Part shown: piece after piece, positions 10,206 to 21,026 of the stretch | How the letters are laid out: each line of letters opens with the position of its first letter | How positions within the stretch are numbered: the stretch's first letter is position 1 | Source of the DNA: Distichodus sexfasciatus | Lineage: Eukaryota; Chordata; Actinopteri; Characiformes; Distichodontidae | DNA: 64,000 nt | Direction of reading: 5' to 3' | Assembly (NCBI GenBank): GCA_032718565.1 | Contig: JAVGVS010000447.1 | Span: 211,501-275,500 of the forward strand | The notes under the pieces: model-generated | What the model saw: only the letters and a program-made list of their open reading frames with translations | Told to the model about the DNA's origin: nothing | Database searches by the model: none | Position numbers and translations under genes: made by a program

Positions 10206-11482
10206 CCAGGACACAATGATGGTAGTGTCAAAGGTAGGATTTGAACCCAGGACCCAATGATGGTAGTGTCAAAGGTAGGATTTGAACCCAGAGAACCCAA
10301 TGATGGTAGTGTCAGAGGTAGGATCTGAACCCAGCAGCCAATGATGGTAGTGTCAGAGGTAGGATTTGAACCTACGACCCAATGATGGTAGTGTCAGAGG
10401 AAGTTTGAACCTGCCAACCCAATGATGGTAGTGCCAGAGGTAGGATTTGAACCTATATTTAATGATGGTGTCAGAGGTAGGATTTGAACCCAAGAGACAA
10501 TGATGGGTAGTGTCAGAGGTGAAGTTTGGACTTCTGTTGTGATGGTAGATGTCAGAGGTAGGATCCTGAACACAGCAGCCAATGATGGTAGATGTCAGAG
10601 GTGGGATTCAGACCTCTGACCCAATGATGGTAGTGTCAGAGGTAAGTTTGAACCTATATTTAATGATTAGAGTGATGTCAGAGAGTGGGATCTGAACCCA
10701 GCAATAATGATGGTAGTGTCAGAGGCTGGGATTTGAACCTCTGAGCCCAATGATGGTAGTGTCAGAGGGTAGGATCTGAACAGGAACCCAATGATGGTAG
10801 TGTCAGAGGTAGGATTTGAACCCAGAACCCAATGATGGTAGTGTCAGAGGTAGGATCTGAACCCAGAACCCAATGATGGTAGTATCAGAGGTAGGATTTG
10901 AACCCCAGAACCCAATGATGAGTAGTGTCAGAGGGTAGGATCTGAACCCAGAGACAATGATATGAAGTGGAAGAGTGTCAGAGGTAGGATTTGAACCTAT
11001 GACCCAATGATGGTAGTGTCAGAGGTAGGATCTGAACCCAGAACCCAATGATGGTAGTGTCAGAGGTAGGATTTGAACCCAGGACCCAATGATGGTAGTG
11101 TCAGAGGTAGGATTTGAACCTATGACCCAATGATGGTAGGAAGAATGCCAGAGGTAAGTTTGAACCCAGAAACCCCAATGAGTAGTGTCAGAGGTAGGAT
11201 TTAGTTCTTAGAACCCAATGATGGTGAGTGTCAGAGGTAGGATTTGAACCTATGTTAATGATGGTAGTGTCAGAGTGGGATCTGAACCCAGAACCCAATA
11301 ATGAGTGAAGTGTCAGAGTGGATTTGAACCAGAACCCAATGATGGTGAGAGTGTCAGAGGTAGGATCTGGTACAGCAGCCAATGATGGTAGGAAGGTAAT
11401 GAAGTGCGATTTGAACCTATATTAATGATGTGTTTAGTGAAGGTAGGATTTGAACCAGAACCCAATGATGGTAGTGTCAGGT
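10195..11482. repeat. about 40-bp minisatellite built from SINE-A B-box segment
   Basis: Around thirty units follow the pattern 'caatgatggtagtgtcagag' then 'gtaggatttgaacccagaac', with many small indels. The unit equals the segment of SINE-A seen at about 50005-50045 ('gtgatgatagtgctggaggt', 'gggatacgaacccacgacct'). On the minus strand each unit reads GGGTTCAAATCC or GGGTTCAGATCC, close to the tRNA B-box consensus GGTTCGANNCC. It lies in flvcr2 intron 1. Confidence 0.92.
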
Positions 11483-11489
11483 ATCATTT

Positions 11490-12312
11490 TTTAAACCTCT
11501 AGTGCAGGGAACAGCTGTGTTCAGGACAGAAAAGCCCTCAGAGAGTGATCCGGGCAGCCGGGCGCTGCTGCACGTCACCTCTCCCTTCCTGCAGGACATT
11601 TCTCCAAGAGATGTAGACCAGAGCAATCAGGGGTATAAAGACTCATCTCACCCAGAAACAGGCTTTTTCATCTTCTGCGTAAACTGAAGGTTCGCACCAT
11701 CATGGCCAAAACAAGAGAGAGAGACTCAGGAGGTTTCTATCCTCGAGCCATCCGTTTCCTTAACCAGGACATACCTTTCCTGGAGTCCTGAGTTCTGTTC
11801 TTCTGTACACTAACTTTTATACCTCGCTGTTACAATAACTTATACTGTACATGTCCATGCTATTACATGCTGCTATTACATACCTCATATCGTTGTACGA
11901 TAACTATACTGTAAATGTCCATGTTATTATATGCTGCTAATACATACCTCTTATTATTACGATAACATACTAGTTTGCCACTTCATTGTCATGCTCCTGC
12001 TCTGCTATGGCACAATGCTGCCTTTCTGCCAGCACTTTAAAAATGTATCTCTTTGCACCTGTTCTGCCTAACACATTTACAATTTTTACAATCTCAGGTT
12101 TGCACATTTAAACTTTATGTTCATATTAGCCTTATGCTCTAGTTTATTTTTTGTCCTGTTACTGACCTCCGTATTTAGTTAGATGTTTATAAAGTTTGTA
12201 TTAAGTCTCTATCTTCCTTGTCTGTTACTTTTGATTAAGAAGCGGATCCAGATACGTTACTGCCTGTTGTGCATAGCATAACTTGCACGTGACAAATAAA
12301 GAATCTGAATCT
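11490..12312 (+). mobile_element. LINE 3' end fragment
   Basis: The opening part includes 'caccatcatggccaaaacaa' and 'tctatcctcgagccatccgt', like the C-terminal reverse-transcriptase region and 3' UTR of L2/CR1-type fish LINEs. It ends 'gtgacaaataaagaatctga' with short 'atctga' repeats, a typical LINE terminus. It is 5'-truncated and not intact. It splits the surrounding minisatellite in two. Confidence 0.6.
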
Positions 12313-12550
12313 GATTTGAAACTACGACTCAATGATGGTAGTGTTAGAGGTAGGATTTGAACCCAGGACAGCGATGGTGACGGTGTCGAGGTAGGATCTG
12401 AACCAGCAGCCAATGATGGTAATTATTAAGTGATGGTAGTGTCAGAGGTAAGTTGAACAGCCGACCCAGTGATGGTAGTGTCTACGTGAGATTTGAACCC
12501 CGGGACCGATGACGGTGGTGTCAGGGTAGGATTTGAACACGACAATCATT
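12313..12550. repeat. second block of the 40-bp minisatellite
   Basis: About six more, more divergent, units ('aatgatggtagtgttagagg', 'taggatttgaacccaggaca') directly follow the LINE tail. This is the other side of the array interrupted by the LINE. Confidence 0.85.
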
Positions 12551-12594
12551 TTGGTCCTGGAGCAAGAGCCAATGATGATCGAGGGTTCCAAGTC

Positions 12595-12655
12595 CCTCTA
12601 CCTAACACAACACGGCCTCTTGGTCCAGAGGTAAGTATCCTATCTGCTAGGCCAC
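12595..12655 (-). mobile_element. SINE-A head fragment
   Basis: 'tcttggtccagaggtaagta' and 'tcctatctgctaggccacaa' are the reverse of the SINE-A tRNA-like 5' end. Confidence 0.5.
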
Positions 12656-12659
12656 AATA

Positions 12660-13796
12660 ATTGACTAATTCTGAATTTTCTTCTCAGATAAATCAATTAC
12701 ATGTTTATTTTAAAATAGACAATGAAAAATACACACATAAAAGATTCAATAAAGCAATAAACCACTGGCCAATTTTCAGTTAAAATAACTTTCAGGTTAG
12801 TTAACTTGACTCCCAACTCCACGACCCTGAACTGGCAATAGCTTCTGATATTATGTATCACACTCTTGTCATGACACTTGCCTGAAAAAGTGCTGCTTCC
12901 TCTGAGGACAGCAGGCTCACGCCTTTAAACACTAACGGCAAAAATGAAAGATCAAGAAATGAAATAGATTTTTTTTTTAATTGTAATTTCTGTCCCAGAC
13001 AGACGCCAACTTTGACTTTATAAGTGCCCTTTCCGAAAGATCGATTTTGAAATATTCTCAAATATATTTTAATAATTAGCACACAGTTAGAAACAATTAA
13101 AGAATCATAAATAATATATAAATATATTACTATAATAAATATGCAAAAATGAAAATAAAATATAATATATTTTTAATTTTACCACAAATAATAATAATAA
13201 TGTATATTTAGGCTAATAATAATAAAATATATTATAGCATAAATAAATATATTATAGCATAAACTGCAGCAAGAACGTGAAACTCTTGACCGTATCGCCC
13301 AGTCCTGCAGCAGCCACGTGTAAAATCACCCTGGAAGGGGAGCACAACGAAAACGTGTCGATCCTAAAACCACGTGAGTGGAATTCAAGGGGCACTCTGC
13401 CCAAAACCACTAACGTGGGCAATGATTAACGGAAGTTAACGGGCCAAAAAACCCAAGCAGAGCCCAGAGCCGGTCGTTTGTTCTTAAATTTGTTTACGTG
13501 AAAGTTAAGACATTTAAAATAGTACAATATTACACAAACGTGGAATTAAAGAAAACTCAACAAGCTGATGTTTTGCAAAAACATTCATGCAACAAAATAT
13601 GCACAAGCAGAGTGTTCTTCAGCATGTACAGGTATATACTGTATATCCTTTTTTGCCACATTTATAACGCAGTAGCAAGTGAAGTGATTTGGATATTTCA
13701 GCGCTTTGCTGCCTGCAAAAGGTTTAAAAAATCACGGTAATGACAATATGTTTGAAAAGTATTACATTCCCTCAAAGGTTCCTGTTCAATATAAAG
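12660..13796. other. AT-rich intron 1 sequence, no gene
   Basis: Very AT-rich at 13070-13260, with a tandem 'taaatatattatagcata'. A frame of 80 codons at 13498-13740 has no domain and looks accidental. Confidence 0.5.
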
Positions 13797-14155
13797 TAGA
13801 GGTCGACTGATATAGGTTTTTCAGGGCCGATATCAGTACCGATTACTGCTAGGTAACGGGGTCAATAACTGATATTTGTCAATGTGAAAAAACTACTGTC
13901 AAAATGTTGTATTTTACAAACACCAACACAAAACATTATTTAAATAACTTTAATGTTTATAAATACTTTTTACATTATTTTAATGTATATATATTTAATT
14001 ATTAATGGAATTATTTTAAAGAGACGACAGTGGAGCCACAATAGCGCACCTTGTAATAACTTAATATCGGTGATGGTCAAAATTGAACACTGATACCGAT
14101 AATCGGCAAACTGCCTAATATTGGACTCCGATAATCGGATAATCCACCCTTTACA
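13797..14155. repeat. dispersed repeat with inverted ends
   Basis: It begins 'gaggtcgactgatataggtt' and includes 'gataatcggcaaactgccta' and 'ccgataatcggataatccac' near its right end. A related left end lies at 29744-29825 ('gaggtcgaccgctattggtt'). It is probably an hAT-like non-autonomous element. Confidence 0.5.
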
Positions 14156-14159
14156 TAAA

Positions 14160-16015
14160 GTAACGTTACAATAACAATGATTTCTGGAGTTTCCTGCAGC
14201 AGTCACTTTATTACCACTTTCTTCGCTTATGTTTGTCCTTTACACTGCTGCTCTGCCCTAAATGATGCACTACGACATTTTTGCGCCGTTCATCAGCTTG
14301 ATGTGGTCAGAAGTGTGGAATGCATTCTAGCAAGAATGTCAACGTACTTTGCACATTGCACCGCACACAAACACCAATAAAGTATTCGAGGTGGAATCTA
14401 ATGAAGTTTTAATGAAGTGGCTGAGGTAAATAAGTTTCCTGTGGAATACAGTTAAGAGGTAATATTTAACTCACGTCTCTACGCTCAAACGCCACAGGTA
14501 TGGCTGATGACTAAAGAAGTTAAAACTATTTGTGTGTTTGACAAACTTACGCTACATGTTCCAATACTCGTCTATTCGTTCTTAGCCACGTTCACATTCT
14601 TGATTGGTTCATTCATTTAAGAAGTGGAATGTATTAGTTATTCAGAATTAAACCTATTGGATCACATTAAGTAAAATAAAGTTAAGAGAGATTAGATCAT
14701 AATTCAATTAGATTATAATATTTGCCAGATTGTGTCTTGAAACAACAAATGAACACAGAAAGAAAAATATTGTTTCCCACAGACTAACACAAGCTGTTAC
14801 TAAGCGTCAAATAGTAAATAATTTGGAGAATCATACTATATACTAGGGCACTATGGTCTAATCTCTCCATTTTATGCAAAAGGCAGCTGATCGTGTTTGT
14901 TTAGAAATCACAGTCTATATTTTTGAACATTTCAAAAGCAAGTCACCGACCCTTGTGACAAAAGATAAATTGGTAAATTTCTCAAGAATCTCAGAATCAT
15001 CTAAAATCCAACATTATCTTCTGCAGTGCTCGGACCCCTCATAAATCAATTAAAAGTTGATAAAAGTGGCAACGCTAAGCACACAAGCATCACTACATCA
15101 TCCCTAAAATACTAAAGATGGGTTGTAATGAGTGAAGCTGCTGGGGCTTGTGGTATTCAAGACTATGATGAATTTGGACTATGATAGTTTTCACATCTGC
15201 CTTTTCTATCCCTTCTTTGCATGTCCCCCTAATTTAGTCTTACACTAAACACTAGGCTGACACTAGACTCTGCGTCACTGTTTATGTCCTTGGGTTGGGC
15301 ATCTCAGGAATCCAAACATATAAAAGATAAAAGGCGCTGACAATGTCTGATTGCCATTAGTGAGATGCTGAACCACAGTCGAAGGAACATCTTGTAAAAA
15401 CACATTTTGCTGTCTCAAAAACATAGTTTAAGCTTAAGCAGCAGGCTCATCTTTAATTCTCTTCACTTGGACCTGGGATTTCAATCCAACAACTTCTACC
15501 AAGAGGCACAATCATGGGGTTATAGGTTCAAGGCTGCCTGTTATCCATCATGTTTACCACCAGCATGCTGCCCCTGAGCAGGCATTTCACCCACAAGGTA
15601 CTTCAAGGTGAAGGTTTCTTTAAACTAGGGGGACCATGAGAAGCCAGTGTCTCGGTAAGGTGACACTGGGGTCAAAATAAAGCCCAAGAAAATTTATGGA
15701 AAACTGTGGGGAACGTGGCAAAGCCGATGCATTTGTTGTTATATTTCAAAAATCAATTAAAATCTGTATGTTAGTGTTCTGCATTTAATTCATAGTTTTG
15801 GGGCCTTAATTGCAAATTGACTACAACTGAACATCTTGGATGAGAGTGAGATTTGCAAAATTAATGGAAAATTTATCTGAAACTGGAAAAACTGCTGACG
15901 TTTTTCTGTTGTTGGTGTTCAAAGACGAATTGAGAAAAAGCATCAAAACAATGCTTTGAGATTCAAACCTCCAATATTACCAAGAAAACAGGATTTTAGA
16001 CACTAAGATCTAATC
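14160..16015. other. flvcr2 intron 1, no gene
   Basis: Unique-looking intron sequence. Short open frames only, and no splice-flanked coding segment seen on either strand. A degenerate retroposon-like stretch may lie at 15470-15660. Confidence 0.5.
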
Positions 16016-16017
16016 CA

Positions 16018-16172
16018 ATACATCTATGGCAGATTTTTGACAGATGCTCCTAGAGCAACTACCATTTCCTAATTAGAGGGACAGGCTCCCTGAAAGCAAC
16101 GGGTTAAGGGTCTTGCTCAGGGAACCAGTGATGGTAGCGTTTGAGATAGTTTGTTCCAAAGGCGAGTATTAC
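16018..16172 (-). mobile_element. SINE-A copy, reverse strand
   Basis: 'acagatgctcctagagcaac', 'gcaacgggttaagggtcttg' and 'ctcagggaaccagtgatggt' are SINE-A reversed. It lies about 100 bp past the 3' end of flvcr2 exon 1, in intron 1. Confidence 0.75.
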
Positions 16173-16269
16173 ACCATTATCACCCACAATACTAGTACTG
16201 CTGTCAGTAGAAGGTTGCGGCGTTAAACACACTTTTGGGAGGATTTTGCACCCTTTTAACATGTCCTAC

Positions 16270-16851
16270 CTGGTTGCCAAACACTCCGATGGAGCAGGCG
16301 GTGGACACCTCCTCAGAGCCGAACCACACGGAGGCGATGCGCGAAGGCATGCCCAGGATGAAGACCTGGGCCATAGAGCACGTCACCTGGCCCAGCAGGG
16401 TTACTCCAAACAGGTCAGGCCGGACGCTGCACACCTTGACCCACGCCCCGGCGCAGTTGAGGGCGGAGGCGGCCAGCGCCACCAGTCTGAGTCCCTTTTT
16501 ATCCAGCAGCCAGGTGACGGGGAAGATGAAAGGGATGTAGGTCAGCATGTAGACCATCGACATCCAGTCGATGGTGAAGGAGTCCACATTGTAGAACTTC
16601 ATGAAGATGTTGTTGATGATGCCGTACTGTATCCACTGGTAGGAGTTGCACAGCGAGTAGGAGCTGAACACACACACGATCAACCATCTCCTCTTATACA
16701 GGTGTGTGTTCTCACTCTGGACAGGTGCACCACGCTCGATGTGCACCTCACCATCCTTCACTATGGGGCTCTTCACATCCCCATCTGATGTATATTTATT
16801 CTCCTTCACCTCCCTGCCAGAGCTCCACTTTTCGTCCCCCATGATGTCCAT
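16270..16851 (-). CDS. flvcr2: flvcr2-like transporter, exon 1
   Basis: This is the first coding exon of an FLVCR-family MFS transporter. FLVCR1 and FLVCR2 are plasma-membrane choline/ethanolamine carriers, earlier described as heme exporters; FLVCR2 acts in brain endothelium. The first 194 residues have an acidic cytoplasmic N-terminus (1-52). TM1 (about 55-78) holds SYSLCNSYQWIQYG, and IDWMSMVYMLTYIPF marks TM2. TM3 and TM4 lie at about 120-168, and the family signature ILGMPSRIASVWFG is at 166-178. The exon ends STACSIGVFGNQ at a consensus donor (CAG|GTAGGA). Residues such as INNIFMKFY and ILGMPS favour FLVCR2 over FLVCR1. The first ATG is at 16851; the in-frame ATG at 16842 has a better Kozak context (A at -3, G at +4) and may be the true start. 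The exon is intact and the phase is 0. Confidence 0.9.
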
Positions 16852-17094
16852 CCAGTTTGGGTTCAAGTCCACGCCACACCAACTCACTCAATCACGTCCC
16901 AACTGGGGATTTCTTCATCTGAGTAAAATAAAAAACGATTCTACTGCCTCCCTAATTTGCCTGAATGAGTCAGTCGCTGTTGGTCTTCATCATCACAAGC
17001 CTCCCTCTGACATGCCACAATGTCTTCAGCTTCTTCTCTGTCTCCTGTTTGACTCAGAGTGAGCAAAATCATACAGCTTAAGATTTAAACTCAG

Positions 17095-17420
17095 TTACCG
17101 AGAGCACGAGTCTTCAGTCCGAACAGCGGCAGCAACTTTCCACTCTCCTGCGTGTACAAACCAGTAGAAAGAGTGGAGGACAAACACACACGAGTGGACA
17201 GTGGCGACCTCGCAGGCGTCTGCTGCCCTTGTGGTTGAAACTCGGTGCCAGAAAATCAGCTGAACGTTGGTACAAAGTGCGCGGCTCCCGTTCGTCAACT
17301 TTAAACGTCAAAAGTGTGGCGGAAGTGCAGCGGGGGCGGCGTGTCGGTACGTCACTGGAAGAGAGCCGTTCAACAGGAACGTTGAGCTGCGTGGAGGAGG
17401 AGGAGGAGGAGGAGGAGGAG
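17095..17420 (-). promoter_or_regulatory. putative flvcr2 5' region, GC-rich
   Basis: Upstream of exon 1 on the minus strand, base composition rises sharply, with several CpG ('ggcggaagtgcagcgggggc', 'gtgtcggtacgtcactgg'), against an AT-rich background. A possible acceptor (TTTTACTCAG at about 16922) would join a non-coding exon here to exon 1. This is inference from position and composition only. Confidence 0.3.
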
Positions 17421-17423
17421 GAG
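17392..17423. repeat. GAG/GGA trinucleotide run
   Basis: About ten perfect 'gga' units. It makes poly-E on the plus strand and poly-S on the minus strand in spurious frames. Confidence 0.9.
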
Positions 17424-17477
17424 CACGGTGATGGCGCCATCATGAAACAGCAGCACACTCTGCTGGACATACCCCGT

Positions 17478-17515
17478 CAAAGTCAAAGTAAACTTTATTG
17501 CCATTTACACAAGCA
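17478..17515 (-). mobile_element. LINE tail, reverse strand
   Basis: 'gtcaaagtcaaagtaaactt' then 'tattgcca' is the reverse complement of the fish LINE terminus also seen at 2870-2905. Confidence 0.5.
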
Positions 17516-17520
17516 GACGA

Positions 17521-18100
17521 GCAGTGTTGATGAAAGTAATTAGTTATAGTTACAAGTTACTTCTCCCAAAATGTAACTGAGTTGGTAACTGCGTTACATC
17601 TTTAATAACTAGTTATTAGGGAAACTATTGCATTACATGTTTTTAAATGTTCAAATATACAACAAGTTTGGACTCCCCGCACCTCCTATAATGCAACTTT
17701 AAATTCAACTGTATGGCCATTTATTTATAATAAAACTAAATATTAAATTAATTCATTCATTCATTATCCAAACACTTAATCCCAACTGGGGTCGCAAGGG
17801 GGACCAGAGCCTATCCCAGGAACTACAAGGTGGGGACCAGCTCTGAGCAGGGACAAACACAATGCAAGGCATAAATACAAAATATGTTAAATACATGTAA
17901 CAGACTAAAAATAGAATGAATTATTACCACAAAACATGGTACACTAATCTACGCTATTTTAATGTTGCTGTGACACAATATGAGACAATACACCTATCAA
18001 ATGGAATATATTGTTGTAGATATTATCATTACTATGTTTATAACAGTAGAACAATAAAAAACGATAGATGTTTTAGAATTTTTTTTATCAACAGGCTGTA
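17521..18100. mobile_element. hAT-like element, second copy
   Basis: It begins 'agtgttgatgaaagtaatta' and matches 801-1300 in order through 'aacaggctg'. It carries a retroposon insertion at about 17755-17870 and is cut off at its right end next to a Tc1 relic. Confidence 0.6.
17755..17870 (-). mobile_element. 3' piece of a tRNA-like retroposon, reverse strand
   Basis: 'cattatccaaacacttaatc', 'ccaactggggtcgcaagggg' and 'gaccagagcctatcccagga' match the reversed end of the element at 34764-35066. It is nested inside the hAT copy. Confidence 0.6.
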
Positions 18101-18104
18101 TCTT

Positions 18105-18262
18105 TAATATGGATTATAAAAGCTAGAACTGCTTCAACTCTTCTGGGAAGGCTGTCCACAAGGTTAAGGAGTGTGTTCATGAGATTTTTTGACCATTCTT
18201 TCAGAAGAGCGTTTGTGAGGTCAGACACTGATACTGGATGAGAAAGCCTGGCTCACGATCTC
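18105..18262 (-). pseudogene. Tc1-like transposase C-terminus, relic
   Basis: On the minus strand it reads LLNLVDSLPRRVEAVLAF, the conserved C-terminal end of fish Tc1-type transposases. Upstream coding has stops ('GQKIS*'). The homology ends abruptly at a SINE-B fragment. A different, longer Tc1 relic is at 33245-34515. Confidence 0.75.
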
Positions 18263-18375
18263 CACTCTGCCCACTGCTCCTTCACGGATGGGTTAAATGC
18301 AGAGGTCACATTTGGTTGTGGTGCACTGTGTGCTGTGGTGTGTTCACAATGACAAATAATCACTCACTTTCACCT
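18262..18375 (+). mobile_element. SINE-B 3' half
   Basis: 'ctgcccactgctccttcacg', 'gaggtcacatttggttgtgg' and 'tgacaaataatcactcactt' are the SINE-B 3' region. It is 5'-truncated and abuts the Tc1 relic. Confidence 0.8.
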
Positions 18376-18499
18376 TCTAAGAGGTTTTAATATTTAGACA
18401 ATAATAATGTGTCCAAAAATGTGTAAGGTTGTGTATTGTACATACTGTAAGCAGCAAACACAATAAATCTCCATCATTACTAAACATTACACTGATACT

Positions 18500-19026
18500 T
18501 CATTCAGCATCACACAACCTCACACATGAACCTGATCCAAGCCTAAACCCAGCGTAGAGTGGTTGTGTGAATGTGGTGTGGACTCTGTGCAGGAGGCTCA
18601 TTGTATCAGAGACACCATAGAAGGACAGAGTTCCTGCACTGTGATCCAAATACACTCCTATTCTGGAGCATGGGTGGTTTGAGATCCTAGTTTCAATGCT
18701 GTTGTGACTGAAAGAGAGAGATGAAGAACAGTGCAGACTCCATGACTGAATGTTGTATCCAAACCTACACTCATTACCCTCTCCTTTCCTGCTGATTCCT
18801 TTATATGACACTGCTATGAACACAACCCCCTTACTGCTCCACTCAACCTCCCAGTAACAGCGTCCACACACACTCTCCTTAGACAACACCTGAGGCCAGG
18901 AGCTAAACCTCTTTGGATGAGCAGAGTGACATTGGTCTGTCCCACTCCGTCTCACCACTCTGTTATTCTCAGACAGACTGAGTTTACGGTGTGCTGTGTT
19001 GGGATCCAGAGTCAAATGACAGAAAT
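18500..19026 (-). CDS. TRIM gene, last exon: PRY-SPRY (B30.2)
   Basis: The terminal exon begins after a strong acceptor (TTCTGTTTTTTAG) in phase 1; the junction codon GAT gives D. It encodes a PRY-SPRY domain. PRY carries LDPNTAHRKLSLSENNRVV. SPRY motifs follow: PQVLSKESVCGRCYWEVEW, then GYNIQSWSLHC, RIGVYLDHSAGTLSFYGVS and TQPLYAGFRL. It ends at a TGA. In TRIM E3 ligases this domain binds the target; in fish TRIM families it is the fast-evolving recognition face. There is no lesion in this exon. Joined to the other four exons, the coding length is 1608 nt, a multiple of three. Confidence 0.93.
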
Positions 19027-19082
19027 CTAAAAAACAGAAAAATATGAAGATTTTAGTTTAAAAACTGTAGTTTAATTTAGTT

Positions 19083-19345
19083 TTAAAATGAAATGTACAT
19101 TTTACACATTTCTGTTTTTTTATTTGGACTTTGTGGGAACATTTGAGAGGTCCCCATGAGGAAAAATGACTTTCTAGAAAATGTGCTTGTTTTATTTGAG
19201 AAACTAAAAGAGGTAAATGACGTGCTTTTGGTTACTGAGGTTGAGGTTAGTGTTAGGATTAGGATTATCTGTAGAATTATATACATATAGCCATTATGGG
19301 AGTGTATGGAATGTCCCCAAAAAGATAGCTGTACAAGTTTGTGTG
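19083..19345 (-). repeat. dispersed repeat with telomere-like core, reverse strand
   Basis: This is the reversed counterpart of 3435-3700: 'tgcttgttttatttgagaaa', 'gtgcttttggttactgaggt', 'gttagtgttaggattaggat', ending in a TG run. It lies in the TRIM intron before the last exon. Confidence 0.6.
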
Positions 19346-19454
19346 TGTGTGCGTGTGTTCCATACATTTGAGAAAGTCTTCTCTGCTGGTTGGTTGTTCT
19401 GGTAAAATGATGTGAGCTGCTGCAGCTGTGGAGACACAAAGCAAATGAAGACAC

Positions 19455-20153
19455 TAAGGCCCAATCCCAATACCCCCACTTAGCCCTACCCCTTAGCCCT
19501 ACCCCTCCGTTTTGCGCGTACCCATGTAGGGAAGTGTTGTCCCATTTCTTTTTAGCAGCGAGGGGTAGAGGTGTTCAGCCCTCAAGATAGCCCTCGCAAT
19601 GGAGATTTTTCAGATGCTGACTCAAAACCGAGTGAAAGAAGAAAATTCCCACAATGCATTGCAATACACAATCAAGAAAAGAAAAGATGGCTAGCGGTGT
19701 GGGGAAAGAAGTTCATAAATGTAAGTACATCTTTATAAATACGCTTGCAAAAAAATCTAATTTTAGCGGAATATCTTAGTTTAATGTAAGTGAAACGGAG
19801 TATGAGGTTAAATTTTTCAAAAACAATTTTCTGAAAATCGCTAATTCCGTGTGTAGAGACAGAGCAGTATCTCTGTAGTATTTACAGAAAAAGAACCGAG
19901 CAGGGGTGAGTTTCACAAAACCGTCGAAAAAATAAGAACGTATTATTCAGAGAGAGAGCGTTCAAAGTCCTTTTTATGTAGTTTTTTGGCTACGACACTT
20001 TTGGGAAACTCACGAGCGAGTGGTGTCCCGATTCCTAGGTAAAGATATCAAGCCCTACCCCTTGTGGCTACGATCTGTGAAGTCAACTTCGAAAGGGAGG
20101 GCCCTCGAAATCGAGTGGTAGGGCTAAGGGAGAAGAAATGGGATTGGGCCTAA
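19455..20153. mobile_element. PIF/Harbinger-like MITE with TAA duplication
   Basis: The body is 19458-20150. The left end is 'ggcccaatcccaatacccc' and the right end reversed is 'GGCCCAATCCCATTTCTTCT'; the inverted repeat extends into TTAGCCCTACC on both sides. The flanks are TAA at 19455-19457 and 20151-20153, the 3-bp TWA duplication of PIF/Harbinger elements. No transposase is visible. It sits in the last intron of the TRIM gene. Confidence 0.8.
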
Positions 20154-20278
20154 TATTACTACTAATAAATATGATCCATCACAATATCTATGAGTTTGTT
20201 TCTGAGCTGCATTTCTTCTGAATGTCACTGAGTCAATATTTCCATCATGATGTTGGAGAGCAGGACAGCTTCTCTTAC

Positions 20279-20438
20279 CATGTGCAGGCATTTTGTTGAA
20301 TTCCTCCCTGCAGAACTGCTCTAGTCTCTCTTTCAGAGCAGAGAGAGATCTGATCACTCTGTCAAAAGAGGGACGATGATGGACGTAGATGCTGGAGGAG
20401 AGCTGAGATCCAGAAGAGACACAGAGAGACTGGAAACT
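20279..20438 (-). CDS. TRIM gene, exon 4
   Basis: The acceptor is CTTTCTCTCTGTAG and the donor is CATG|GTAAGAG. It reads SFQSLCVSSGSQLSS, then RPSFDRVIRSLSALKERLEQ and FCREEFNKMPAH. This is the linker between coiled coil and PRY-SPRY, the usual 'SFQSL' segment of fish TRIMs. It starts in phase 0 after exon 3 and ends in phase 1, which matches the last exon. Confidence 0.9.
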
Positions 20439-20640
20439 CTACAGAGAGAAAGAAGAAGAAGAAGAAGGATAAAGAAGGAGAACAAGAGAATTGAATGTCT
20501 CCCACCAAAGCAGAGTAAAGACACCAGTGTGATGCTGCAGACAGGAATGTTTCTTGTGGGCTTGATGCTCTTTTGGTAAGAGGCATTTTAGGAGCTTTGT
20601 GAGGAACAGGCTCCTCTGGAGATCAGACAGTGATTGTTAC

Positions 20641-20874
20641 CTGGAGGAAACAGATGTGATCCTCTGTGTGTGAAAGCTGCTGCAGCTCAGCGTCTCTCCT
20701 CTTAAGATCAGCAATCTCCTGCTCCAGTTGCTCCAGGACTCCTTCAGCTCGACTCAGTTCAGCCTTCTCCTGATCTCTGATCAGCTCTGTGGCCTCAGAG
20801 CGCTTCTTCTCAAGCTGGCTGATCATCTCAGTAAAGATCCTCTCACTGTCCTCCACTGCTGCCTGTGCAGAGCG
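20641..20874 (-). CDS. TRIM gene, exon 3 (234-nt coiled coil)
   Basis: The length is exactly 234 nt, the standard size of this exon in fish TRIM genes, with acceptor CTCCTAACAG and donor CAG|GTAACA. It encodes a heptad-rich coiled coil: RIFTEMISQLEKKRSEATEL, then RAEGVLEQLEQEIADLKRRD, ending HTEDHICFLQ. The coiled coil drives antiparallel dimerisation in TRIM proteins. The reading frame is open throughout. Confidence 0.93.
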
Positions 20875-21026
20875 CTGTTAGGAGACACAGAGACAAGAGC
20901 CATATACACCTCCACCATCATTCCCTCTCTTACCTTCCCTCCACCTGCTCTCCAACCTGAGTGTGTGTGTGTGTCCTGACTGAGGTGTGTAATATCTGCT
21001 CCAGCAGCTCTCTGTTCACTACTCAC

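Noticed and set aside
16246..16788. 180-codon plus-strand frame
   Set aside because: It is antisense to flvcr2 exon 1 and owes its length to the coding composition of that exon.
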